A DNA stretch of 64,000 nt from Apophysomyces variabilis (Eukaryota; Mucoromycota; Mucoromycetes; Mucorales; Mucoraceae): the NCBI GenBank assembly GCA_002749535.1, contig MZZL01000133.1:1-64000 (forward strand). The letters run 5' to 3'. Below are positions 9,341-20,440 of this stretch, one piece after another. The translations under genes and the position numbers were made by a program. Within the stretch, counting starts at the first letter, position 1, and each line of letters begins with the position of its first letter. The notes under the pieces were generated by a model that saw only the letters and a program-made list of their open reading frames with translations, made no database searches and was not told the DNA's origin.

Positions 9341-10879
9341 CTAGCTTTGATCCACACCTTGTAATGCAATGTATTCCAAGTTCACAGACCAAAGTTTGTA
9401 CTTGTCTAGCAATACTTTGTATGGAATAAAAAAAAAGCAATTTGTGTTTAATAGTATCCAGCAAAAGCATGTACTTTTCTCAAACACACGTTAATGTCGG
9501 TGTAATGACCCGGCCTCTCGCGGCCGCCAACAAATGTCGTGAACAGGAGTTAACATGTCCAATCCTTTCTTTTTTCTTTTTTATCCTTTAGCGACAATCG
9601 CTAAGAGGATAAAAGCCGAACTCAATTCAAAGTCAGGTTTGCTTATTTCCATGGCGGTCTTGTAGCTAATTACTTCAATGTTATTTAAATGCATCAATGC
9701 CGTGATCAATAATTCGATTATGACAAGACTCGCTACAGGAAAATTATCACAAACAAGTCTATACGTATCATGAAATAACTTGACATGAAGGATCTTGCAG
9801 CAATCTCTACGTTTGGGGTATTCGCCAACTAATTTTCACTAAGCATTGCGCAAGTCCTCTAGAGATATTTCTACATATACATAGCACCAGAGAAGTTATT
9901 CGCAATCAGAGGTGAGGAGACATTCTGACGTGGTTGGAAAGCAGCATTCGATCGTATTACTCCCAATGGTAAAAGATTACCTACTTTGCCGTTACATTGA
10001 ACTTACCAATTTTGTAAGCCAGGTGACACGTTGCGTCTAAACCAACGCTGCATCGCCGAGCCTATACAGTTTTACCGTAACAACTCTTTCTGCTCTATGA
10101 TAGATATCCATGGATTAAAGACAGATTATAATAACGTAATATTAACTTTACAGTGCATTATACGATGCGAGTGGACCCATGTCAAACTTGCTCATCGACT
10201 CTGACTGCCTGTTTATTTGTTTCTTAGAACTGCACGAAGAGTAAAAATATACGTTTAGCGTCCTTTCGTAATGCAGGCTCCAGATTATATTATTGAGATA
10301 ATATTGAGCGTAAGCTAGACCTAGTACTGTAACTTATAGGGGCATAGACCATATGGTAAACATTGTTTTTGCTCTCCCTAGCAACTCTTGTTGATTCAAT
10401 AGCTTGTAAATGAAGCCCATTGATTACATTATTATATCATTTCTATCTCCGAGATAGATCTCATCTGTACCTGATCGGTTTTAGAATAATCTTTCACCTA
10501 GAATGACGGTGACGACGTTCCGATAGCTGTGCATGTGTTCACTTTATATGAATAGCTCTTCTTAAGGTCTTCATTTTGGGATTATCTGATGTAGATCGTT
10601 GACGTTGCACGTGCGAATCTCATAGGGTGGAACGGTAATAACCCTTTTTTCCCCATATACTAAAAATAACAAATAAATTGTAGTCTCCGCGTTACAGTAA
10701 GGAAAAAAAAAGGCTTCGGCTAAACACAGATGCATGAGATGGAAGTGAGTGTGTGTGCCCTGAGGGAACTTGGGTCGCTGGTTAAAAAAAAAGTAGGATC
10801 TCTCTTTAGCGGTACCCATAATTTTCGTGTAGCAAAGGCCCTCTTTTTTTTTCTTTTCTAAAATATAAACCTCTGATAC
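9341..10879. other. Intergenic region upstream of SEC2
   Basis: About 1.5 kb without a supported gene. Near 9424 is an AATAAA-like sequence that probably serves polyadenylation of the gene to the left. The last ~120 bases before 10880 are T-rich and pyrimidine-rich, as expected for a fungal promoter. Confidence 0.5.
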
Positions 10880-12657
10880 ATGAATAACCAACTAGGGGCC
10901 ATCCTGCAGCGGCAGGAGAAGTCCCCGAGACAGCAGCAGAACAATATCGCTAATCTGTACAGTCAACTGCAAGCGGCTATTGACAAAGCTCAGCATTCTC
11001 GAAGACCAACATCACTTAGTCATTTACGAAAACAGAAGACTTTAGAATGCGATAGTATGTCGGAAGCTCGCTCATCGACCTCATCCGATACCGCTAGTAG
11101 CAGCACAAACAGCCCCATAACCCCTCATCACACTACGGATCTTTTGAACAACATGTGTAGCTGCAGACATTGGCTAGTTTCATCGGACTCTGAGCATTGC
11201 AGTATATGTGACGAGCGGTTGCCGATACTGTCGTCCTGGCAACGGGAACGCAATCAACGTTTTCACACAATAAAACAACACCAAGCGGAGCTTGAGCGTT
11301 TATTACAGCATCAGCAACGGAATGCATCAGAGATTCAGAATCTCCAAAAGCGATGCGAAAGCCAGCAACTTGCTCTTGATAAGCGTGTTCAGGATCTTGT
11401 CTCTCTACGCCATGACCTTAAAATACTCCATTCCAAATACATGGACGAGATGTCCCAAATCGAAGAGATTCAGCGTTCGAAAGAAACCGTCAAACGAGAA
11501 TTAGAAGATTTGGGTCAGAGACTATTTGAGGAAGCCAATGGAATGGTTGTCCTGGAGAAGCAGGAGAAACAACAGTTACAAGTTGTCTATGACGAACTAC
11601 AAAAGCAGTTAAAAGAGGCCGAGCAAGCGTTAGTTCAGGTGGAAACGGATCTTCAGGGACTTCGTGAAGAAATGACGCGCTTGGGCGAGCAGACGGAGGA
11701 ACCATCATCGACAGAGGATATGACCTGCTCAGGAACGCTCTTTTCGGATGCAAAAAGCGACGTGTCCAGTGAGACACTCGATACTTATGTGGTTCGTGCT
11801 CAGGTTGATCTAGCAACAATGCATGACGCCCGTTTGCCAGTTCAAATTGATGCCGCTGCAGAAGACAATCAGCTTATGGTCGAGTTCCAGCAATTCGTGA
11901 ATACAGTGGGGTCCATGTCGATCCGGAAACTGCACAGTTTGCGATTTATGAAGCATTGTCTGCATGAGGACATTGAGCCATGTCTTCGATTCGGGCCTAA
12001 TCCACGGATGACGAGCAAGAAGATTGTCGAAGCCATTCTTGTCAAGACGTGTCTTGTGGAAGAATGTCCTCCGGGCTTTGTGGAGGAGCAGGAAGTTAAA
12101 CAACGACAAGAGGAGGTGACGACAAGTCTTTGGGAACGTTTTGCTTATTCCCCCGCATTCCGAGGATGTGGAGCATGCGGGCGTAAGGTCGACTCCAATC
12201 AACGTGAAAACGTGTTAAGATACCGATTTCGTATATCCTACTTTGACGAATGGTCTTGTATTGACCGGTATTGCCGGGATCGACTGGTAGCCGTCATTGA
12301 ATTTTACACGTTCCTCCGTCATCTCCGGTCAGGTTCCTACCGTGATCGGTCCTTGAAGGAATTGTATCAAGAATGCATGCGGTTACGACTCCAGATGTTT
12401 TTGAGCAGGTACATGGTCTAGTCATCGTAGAGAAGGAAGACGTCGCGTGGGCTAACTTTGACTCTTTTTAATGTAGACTAGGGGTTTTAGCCAGTACATT
12501 ACAAAGTATCGGGTATGACCCGTCCGTCATTGGCAAGGCATCCATTGGCATTTCAGTTGATACCCATCTTCGCAACACCATATCCGAGGACACCAGCTAT
12601 GGACGTTCTTCAAGTTCCACAGAATCCACCGCAACCACCGCCTCCAGTACCACGTAA
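10880..12657 (+). CDS. SEC2: Sec2-type Rab guanine nucleotide exchange factor
   Basis: The product is a GDP/GTP exchange factor of the Sec2/Rabin8 family, which activates the Rab GTPase Sec4 (Rab8) on secretory vesicles and so promotes polarised exocytosis. Residues ~130-275 are a long coiled coil with the diagnostic GEF core LEDLGQRLFEEANGMV. A conserved C-terminal region follows (EFQQFVNTVGSMSIRKLHS, EDIEPCLRFGPNPRM). Exon 1 is 10880-12408. A 68-nt intron (12409-12476, GTACAT...GCTAAC...TGTAG) leads to exon 2 at 12477-12657, giving 569 residues. Without splicing, translation would stop at 12421 and lose a Ser/Thr-rich 60-residue tail. The Ser-rich block at residues 55-80 and the CSCRHW...CSIC cysteines at ~92-112 are extra to the GEF core. 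The GEF identification is firm; the exact partner Rab is inferred from the family. Confidence 0.85.
12409..12476 (+). other. Intron of the SEC2-like gene
   Basis: The 68-nt intron starts GTACAT and ends TGTAG, with a CTAAC branch point at 12452-12456. It is phase 2. Splicing keeps an open frame of 59 further codons, while retention gives an early stop five codons past the donor. Confidence 0.8.
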
Positions 12658-13052
12658 TAATAACAATAACAAGCTTTTCTTTTTTTGTTTTCTTTTTTTT
12701 TCCCCAGATTCTCCCAATGTAACACATTTTTCTCACGCCTATTTTGACAATTCATTATAATGGTATATTTGGACAAGAAAAAAGAATGGGTATCTTCCAT
12801 CTTTTTGAATAATATTCAAACGTAACTTCCATATTTTCCCGTTACCAATTTTTTTCAATGTCAGCTGTCTATATTTCCTCAGTAAGGCATACGTTATGGT
12901 AATGGTTGCCTGAGGGACCAACCACAGACGACGGAAAGAAAAAAAAGACAAGAGTAAAACCAATCCAGTCTAAAGGGATGTAATCAGGTGGTCGCACGTG
13001 GAAAGATGAATTGCGGGTTGAGTGTTATTGACAGCCAGCTTATGCTGTTGAC
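12658..13052. other. SEC2 terminator and transporter promoter region
   Basis: Between SEC2 and the nucleoside transporter lie T-rich stretches around 12675-12705 that may mark transcription termination, and AT-rich sequence without a credible gene. Confidence 0.45.
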
Positions 13053-13060
13053 TTATAAAA
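13053..13060 (+). promoter_or_regulatory. TATA box of the nucleoside transporter gene
   Basis: TTATAAAA lies about 160 bases before the ATG at 13212. It is followed by a long pyrimidine-rich tract at 13085-13150, a common layout in fungal promoters. Confidence 0.5.
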
Positions 13061-13211
13061 ACTGTTGCCCGATGCAGTTTGTCAATCTTCCGCTCCTTCT
13101 TCCTCTCTGTTTATTTTTCTTTTTGTCCGTCCCTTTTTTCCCCCTCTCATCGTGAATGTTGGGAACCTAATCTGGCTTTCTTTGAAACCTTAATCTACCA
13201 ATATCTCTATC

Positions 13212-15402
13212 ATGACACCTGCTGATCCTAAAGAATCCACAGAGAGTATCTCTTATACCACGGAACTTGGAACAACAACCAACGTTCAGGAATATGAAAC
13301 ATTGCCAACCCATAGAACGCATACGGACAAGACAACTGTAGAAATCGATGAAAAGAAAAACCATTCATTCGATAGTCATGCCTCGGCCATTGATATGCCT
13401 GCGACAGAAGAATATGATTTGCAAGAATCTGTCGAACGGCAACAACAAGAAGAAGACAAACCTGGCTGGTTTAGTCTATTCTATGACAGACATCGCCCAT
13501 GGTTCCAGTAAGTTTTATTACCAGGAAAAAAAACACGAAAAAAAATTTTTTTATAGCTGAATGGGGAAGAGAAACCTAACTTTTTTCCAAACTCCGTAGC
13601 TTGGCTATGTGGCTCATTTTCACCGGCTTTCTTGCCGCCGCCTATGCTTTGCAAGTGCCTAAAGGCTACGACCAGGAAAATCTGATTCTCGGTTTGATCT
13701 ATGCTTGGTTTTCGATCTATATCTTCTTCTGTCATGCACCAACAAGCATCGTTACGAAGCCATGGAAATTGGCCCTCAAAACCGTCTCCGCGCCATTACG
13801 CCTCCTCAGCTCTCGTATGCGATCGCTGCTCTATGTGGCCTTCACCGTGAGCGTCATCATCGTCACCGTTTTTTCTTTACCAGAATCGGCCGATTCAACA
13901 CGTATTCAGCGATTGATTGCCTTGTTTGGCATGTTCGTCTTCCTCGCTGGTGTCTTTGCTTGTTCCAATGTAAGTTTTCCGAAGAAAGAGAAAAAAAAAG
14001 TCGCATGGTTTTCGAAACGTTCCTTTTTTTTTCATATGTTAAAAATTCGACTAACCACTTTTTTTTTTTGGTTCTTTCTTTTTTCCATTAGAATCGTCGT
14101 GCTGTGAATTGGAATACGATTTCCGGTGGTGTGCTACTTCAATTTTTACTCGCGTTGTTTGTCTTCCGATCTTCTGTCGGTCAATCCATTTTCAGCTGGG
14201 CATCGGCCTTTGCCCGAGGCTACCTGAGTAAAGCAGGATACGGTACAGCGTTTGTGTTTGGTGATGCCATTGCCGGCTCCGGCATTTTCGCTGTCAGTGT
14301 CTTTCCTACTGTGATTTTCTTTGCCGCTACCGCCCAAGTCTTGTACTATCTGGGTGCCCTTCAATGGCTTCTGGCCAAATCCGCCGTGATTTTCAAAGCC
14401 CTTCTAGGCGTTTCTGGTGCAGAATCCGTGGTGGCGGTTGCCTCGGTAAATTTCCAAAAAAAAAGCACATCTTTGTGTTATTTTTCTTTTGCGGCCCCTT
14501 CGCCTTATTCGCAATTTTTCTCTTCTCTCTCTATTTTAGCCTTTCCTTGGTCAAGGTGAGAATGCGCTGCTGGTAAAACCTTTCTTGCCCTACATGACCA
14601 ATGCGGAATTGCATCAAATCATGACCTCTGGTTTTGCCACCATTTCCGGTGCTGTGCTTTATGGTTATATTTCCATGGGTATTTCTCCTGAGGCGTTGTT
14701 GACCTCTTGTATCATGTCCATTCCCTGTTCGCTTGCTATTTCCAAACTGCGGTATCCTGAGACCAAAGTCCCCATGACAGCTAATGAGGTCAAGATTCCC
14801 GACAATGAAGAAAAGGCATCCAACTTGTTGCACGCTGCGGGTAACGGTGCTGCAACGGGTATGAACATTGCTCTTTTGATCTGTGCCAATTTGATTTCCC
14901 TACTGGCGCTGCTTTATGCCGTGAATGCGGGGTTGACCTGGATTGGAAATTTCCTTACCATTCAAGAACTGACCCTGCAGTTGATTACCGGTTATATCTT
15001 TGTACCAGTAAGTTTTCCTCGGAGACCCTTGGGTTGCCACGTGTTAAACCTTATCTCATGCTTATTTCCCAAAATTCTTTTTCTTAGGTTGCATGGCTTA
15101 TGGGTGTTCCTAATAATGATCTGGTGACGGTTGGACAGCTTTTGGCTACCAAGATCTGGGCCAACGAATTTGTTGCTTATAAGGCCATGCTTACAATGAA
15201 CCTTTCTCCTCGTACGATCATCATCACCACGTATGCACTCTGTGGATTTGCCAATCTGGGTAGTGTGGGTATGCAAATCGGTGTTCTGGGAACACTGGCT
15301 CCCAAACGTTCAGGTGATATTTCCCGCTTAGCTGTGTCGGCCATGTTATGTGGTGCCATCAGTACCTGGGTTTCTGCTGCCATTGCCGGCATGTTGATCT
15401 AA
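13212..15402 (+). CDS. Concentrative nucleoside transporter (CNT family)
   Basis: The product is an H+ or Na+ coupled nucleoside importer of the CNT/SLC28/NupC family in the plasma membrane. Five exons (13212-13507, 13600-13969, 14092-14445, 14540-15007, 15088-15402) join in consistent phase to give 600 residues. Residues 1-95 are a hydrophilic cytosolic N-terminus. From the W-F-H-L-A start of exon 2 the protein is a chain of hydrophobic segments. Family motifs are GSGIFAVSVFP, GVSGAESVVAVAS, PFLGQGENALLVKPFLPYM, ELHQIMTSGFATISG and the C-terminal NEFVAYKAML and TYALCGFANLGSVGMQIG. The GQGE...MTSGFATI region lines the nucleoside and cation site in the family. Introns carry CTAAC branch points (13576-13580, 14050-14054). 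Length and motif order match eukaryotic CNTs. Substrate preference cannot be read from the sequence. Confidence 0.92.
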
Positions 15403-17403
15403 AACTGTTATTGCTGTTGTTTTCCCATTTATTATCCGACTAGTTCTCTCTCCTATCCCCTCTTCTTTACTTTCTACTTTTCGCTTTCTATCTGTACATT
15501 TTTTTATCTTTTTTATTTTTATTGAATGTTTACAAGATGTAACACCAATGAATTAAAGAAAGCAAGTCTTTTGCTACTCCTTAATTCAATGATATAATGC
15601 TTGAAAATCAAAATATTATTCCCTGTGATCCTCATATAAAGCAAAGCAACTTTTTTGCTATTGGCATTAAATAATAGAGACAACTTAAAAATATATCTTA
15701 TTAGCACAGAATGATATATGATAGCTATAGTGCGAGCCGAGGCGCTACAAATAAGTTTGCAGCAACAAACACCAATGACGCGATCTGGCGTGACGCAAAA
15801 GGATGATGCAGTTTGCCTATTTATACTTGCATTGTGTAACATATCTCGGTCCTTTGATGCATATTTTCAATCCACCACACATCATGTCAACTATCACATC
15901 GCTTTCGGTAATAAATCCATATATGCTTTTCACTAGCATCAGTCGGTGTCATCGAATTTGATAACCTGAAGTTAGCATTTGCCTGCTTAATTTTCAAGTC
16001 ATAGCTGTTTGGAACTGTTTCTGAGCTGTTCCGATTGTAATAGGCTTTTACACGATTGTCGCATTTCTTTCTAACTATGTTGGGCTGACACGAAGATGAA
16101 AGTTATTCTGACTGCATATGCGCTTTGAATGAGTTAAAGAATAAAAGCATATATTGTATAGTAATATGTTCCAGTCTTAGAAGCTTTTTTCCTGCTTGGC
16201 TTGCAAAACGCGAAGGCATTGAAGCCGATAGCGTCAATTTCATAGAATCGTACGCGTCCACCAAACAATGCTGTATAAAGACTCTTCAGCGGTCAAGAGA
16301 AAGCAAAGGAAGAAGCGCGATCATGGATATGCTATGGGAAGGATCGAATCGATAGAATAAGTAGAAAAATGGCTTCAGCAATTGTAAGACAACGCAGAGG
16401 AAAAATTGCTTAAAGCGATCGTTTGAGAAGAGATTTGCTGACAGCAGATGACCGGAAGAGCTGCTAGGTATTAAATATACAATACAATCGAACGATGTAC
16501 GTGTTGTCCGGCAGTCTTAAGGGCCTTGCGAGAGTTTCACAACTAATGCGTTAATAACCTAACTACTCTCTTAATTTTGCTGCAACGTACAGCAGCTATT
16601 GGCCTTTAACCCACAAGTAAGAATAGAACCCAGAAGATGATAGAAATCAATGTTTGAACCAAGTGACTTTGTGAGTAACCCGATTTAACAGAAATGAAAA
16701 ATCGAGCCTGAACCCAGTAAAATCTTGTCTAGGATGGCTTAAGTTTGCGATAGCTCGACTTCAGCAGTAGAACTGATACGTTTAAAAGAGTGATCTTGAA
16801 CTTTCTATGTCTGCAGCAATGCTTTGCTAAGAAGCAGAATATCAAAGATCTGAAAGAGTGACTTCCCGTTCTTTAGGATGGCCCGAATTCGTATCAAATG
16901 AACGGATATGCTCTTTAGTCTTTGTGATAGTATTGTATACGCCGACATGCAGTAACTCTTCTGTTCTACTCTCAATGTTACGTGAATGTATATGAAGTAT
17001 CTACTTTGACTGTGATTATGTGATTGTTTGTTTAGTAAAGGTTGATTTACGTGTTTCCATTTCACATGACCTGTTGTGCTTATAAAGCAAACGCTTGGGT
17101 ACCATCATGCTGAATACCCCGAACAACTAATAATGCTACTAAATAATAATTGAACATTAACTTTCATGTATGTTTAATATCTATTTCAAATAGAAATCTC
17201 ACCTTCTCTATTTAAAATGTTTGTTTTGGCTTGATGCAAGCAAAAACGCCACAGTCCTGCGATATTACGTAGGGGTATGGCGTCTACTACATGCAGAATT
17301 TATCCGTTTCAAAGCTTCCCCTACAATTGCTTATGAACACGAAACGACAAGAGATACTGTATCTCTGTTCTTATTATCAAAGTAGATTGGTTCAAAAAAG
17401 CCA
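15403..17403. other. Two-kilobase intergenic region
   Basis: The first 120 bases are T-rich with an AATGAATTAAAG-type polyadenylation context for the transporter. The rest shows only short frames with no recognisable motifs. I found no tRNA cloverleaf and no transposon ends. Confidence 0.45.
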
Positions 17404-17757
17404 TGAAGTTATTTTCCGTATTTTTCACGGTCTGCGCCTCCATTTTGTCTCATGGTCTCAGCAGCACAATATAGCGCTAACTTTAACCCCATTATATTCC
17501 GTTTCGGAGTCAACTGTCATAAGCATGCATATATCTGAGACCAAGTGTGCCAGTACGACTACGTGCGGTCTCAATTACTTTTCTTGGTGATGCATTTTCT
17601 GGTACACTATGTTTCGCTTTAGATGGATTCATCGGACGTTACAACTGTCAAACTTAGTGACAACGGTGACAATCTCATAACGGCCACGTTCATAGCAAGC
17701 GACTGTCAGCAGGCAGCATATCATGGCACAAGCCCGCACGTTAGTTTCTGTGATGCA
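17404..17757 (+). pseudogene. Dead copy of the small secreted protein family
   Basis: ATG at 17404 opens a signal-peptide-like MKLFSVFFTVCASILS, after which a frameshift occurs. The neighbouring frame continues with VSAAQYSA, matching SAAKY of the two intact relatives. Further fragments include a Lys-Cys-Ala triplet (TKCAST), a G-T-L segment, and a block at 17623-17720 (MDSSDVTTVKLSDNGDNL...QQAAYHG) that matches SMDNFNGTYKIFMSDNGN...QQAYYAG of copy 1. Several stops and frame shifts disable it. It lies about 1.6 kb from intact copy 2, in the same orientation. Confidence 0.7.
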
Positions 17758-19320
17758 TACGAACAGCATACCGGTGTAAATGAAATGCACAGCGAGTTGT
17801 TTGATTCGTTATATTACTTTTTATCACTGTTGTTTCTTTGTGACAGCAAGGCTCTTTGCTATATACTTTAAACACATAGCTTTTTATCGTTTGACGACGA
17901 TTGCCGTGGCGTTTGATCTCATTTGCTCTTGATTCCATAGGCTTTAAACATAAGTTGAGAGTCCCGTGCGCACATTTATTTTCCTCTGCTAGTACCCACT
18001 GCGTAAGTATATGCATTATCATCGATTGCAGTTTGCAGCTGTTGAACTCAAGTGTTTACCATATGTGCATTGATGGGTGAAACTGCCATTGTACTTTGTA
18101 TGATGTTAGATGAGGGTACACTGCACTGTAAGAACCAACAGAATAATTTTTTACACCTATTGAATTAATCTTTACGTCAGTCTAAAACGTTTTATGTCCT
18201 ACATGTTGATTGATTCTACCCTAAAAGTCAAATATACCTTCCTACTAGACTGGCTTCGTTTGCTTGGATTCGTCTTAGACATATGTACCCTCAGTTTCAG
18301 GGGCAATGGCCTTTGTATGTACCTCGGAAAACTCGAACCTATCTATCAGCTTCATTTGTAACCCGGAATAACCAAATTACCTAGCATCTATCCATTCAGG
18401 AGCTGAAACAGATCATACCAATATTTTTGTAGGTCCTTTCGGCAGAAACTCAGGTATCTTATGGAATGTCTCACACAGAAGCATGTTTTTCGTAAGGTTA
18501 TTGGCTCCTTCTATGTCCTTGAGTTCACCAATGCAGCTTCCTCATGCCCATATTTTGCTCATCCTGGATTCTGCCGAGAATCCAACTACCGTTGGAGAAT
18601 GTGATGTTATCGTGTTTGTAGCTTTTCCTGATCCAGCCTAGAAAGCCATTGCTGCACGATATAGTAGTGCGGTCTATGGTACATCAACCTTGTGCCTCAC
18701 AATTTCGTTGCGATCGTGATGCTATTTGCATCGACAACTGCTAGATTATTCGATGTAATTCTCCTCTTAGCACAAGGTAAAGTGCATATATGGTTGTAGA
18801 GTTGCGCCGGAACGTCGCATCTCTAAAATAGGTATATGAAGGATATAATCGTGCAATGATTCGCATACATGGCAAAATCGGAAATTCTAACGTTGTTTCT
18901 CCAAGATATCCTAAATTCCGATCATCCCCATCGCACATATATATTTGTTTTTGGGCGCTGATGCTGCACAAGCCGACATATAGCTGCATTTTTTAGACAG
19001 GCATATACGTACTCTTTATTTGCCTGTTCTAAAGCTTTTCCAGGGTGACATCAGATTTTTGCTCATCAACTAGACCTTTAAGTATTATCCCATTTAGCAT
19101 GATGGGCAAGTAATAAGCTTGGTAAAAAGTACCTAACTCTAATGCCATTATTATGCGTAATATCTAGTCTAACCCAGAAAATTGACTATTCCTTTCACGT
19201 AGTTTGTGTAGTACAACGTAAACAAAGATCAAGCGAAACTTTCCAGACTCCTGCAGATGATGTGCAGGGGATGTGGCATTTACTAATTGTCAACGTTTCA
19301 GAATTACACATGCAATGGCT
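17758..19320. other. Intergenic region between family copies
   Basis: About 1.5 kb without recognisable coding sequence. Frames are short and interrupted. The end carries the promoter of secreted-protein copy 2. Confidence 0.45.
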
Positions 19321-19328
19321 TATAAATA
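19321..19328 (+). promoter_or_regulatory. TATA box of secreted-protein gene copy 2
   Basis: TATAAATA lies 73 bases before the ATG at 19394, nearly the same distance as in copy 1. Between TATA and ATG both genes share a C- and A-rich leader. Confidence 0.65.
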
Positions 19329-19393
19329 AGAAGTAGCACGCAAAACTGCATTCCCCCCGCTATCACCCAAGTCACTATCAGTTCACACAAGCC

Positions 19394-19765
19394 ATGAAGT
19401 TCTCCTCCCTGCTATTTACTGCCTCTACCTGCATCTTGTCGGTGGTCTCAGCTGCCAAATATCAGGCTGACCTTTATACTGGGAACTTCTACGAGATGGA
19501 CTTACGAGTTCCTGATGGTCACAAGTGCGCCAATATAGACTTTCCCGTCATCGAATTCGGTAATACCACTCTCGTAGGTCAACTATCTGTCGAGTCATTG
19601 GACAAATTCGAGGGTGAATACAGGGTCACACTTGAGAATTATAATTCGCAAACCCATATCCAGTTCCTGCCATTTTCTGTCGAGCAGCAGGATGCATTTT
19701 TCGTGGCCGCAGGCGGTTTTGAAGACTTCACCAAGGATGGAATAGCATATGTCTTCGATTGCTAG
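19394..19765 (+). CDS. Small secreted protein, family copy 2
   Basis: This intronless gene encodes 123 residues with a strong signal peptide (MKFSSLLFTASTCILSVVSA). The mature chain begins AKYQADLY and has two cysteines: one in HKCAN near residue 44 and one as the final residue. It shares with copy 1 the SAAKY start, the KCA triplet, the QLSVES-D-F-G-Y segment (GTLEVTSMDNFNGTY in copy 1), the QQ-A motif and the terminal Cys. Identity outside these motifs is low, which points to fast divergence, as often seen in extracellular proteins exposed to selection. There is one N-glycosylation sequon (NTT). I do not recognise the family. The ATG gives the only sensible signal peptide. An AATAAATA signal follows near 19838. 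Confidence 0.8.
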   Translation: MKFSSLLFTASTCILSVVSAAKYQADLYTGNFYEMDLRVPDGHKCANIDFPVIEFGNTTLVGQLSVESLDKFEGEYRVTLENYNSQTHIQFLPFSVEQQDAFFVAAGGFEDFTKDGIAYVFDC

Positions 19766-20440
19766 GATCGATCTCGTTTAGTCCACACGTATCCCAAACC
19801 GATTAATTTCTATTATGTCGAGTTACCAACCTTTTATAATAAATACAAAGGGAATAATGCTCACACATTGCTCTCTCGTACAAATATAGTAGTTTATTGG
19901 GACTATCTGCCGGTCATCATACTATCCTTGATTTCGGATCAAGTCGATCGAGCTTTAGGCATGAATCGAATCTAGGCATTCGTCCCCTAACTTTTTTCCC
20001 AGTAATTAATTTTAGAATGCTCGTACGTCAATACTTTCGTTGTTTCCGCTGTTGGTATCGTCTGCGCCTTTTGAACGTCAATTCTTTGCAGCATATCGCT
20101 GCTTTACTTAGGATTTAGTGTACGCTGACTAGACTTTAATCATGTTCAAGTCTTGTTTCCATGAAGAGGGTGGCTCAGATTTACTACAGTTAAGACTAAT
20201 TCACTTCATCAGCATGACTAAATTTGGTTTGTTATGCGGTAATCATGGATTCCTAGGTGCCTTTGTTCCATGTGTAAGACTTGTACGAGTCAAGCGTAAA
20301 CTACGGTACATATGTTTTGCGTAATTGAAAGCTCAAACATTCACCTTCATTTCCGACAGTAGTAGTTTTGAAGCCAGGATTTCCCGATACTTGTCTCTTT
20401 GTGAGTGTACAGATCAGTTCGCTCTTTATTCGTTATCATT
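19766..20440. other. Intergenic region, convergent gene ends
   Basis: This stretch holds the 3' end of secreted-protein copy 2, with ATAATAAATACAAAG near 19838 as a likely polyadenylation signal, and the 3' flank of the minus-strand P450. I see no gene. Confidence 0.45.

Noticed and set aside
11490..12202. Two minus-strand frames of 109 and 130 codons
   Set aside because: They are antisense to the Sec2 coding sequence and carry no independent motif.
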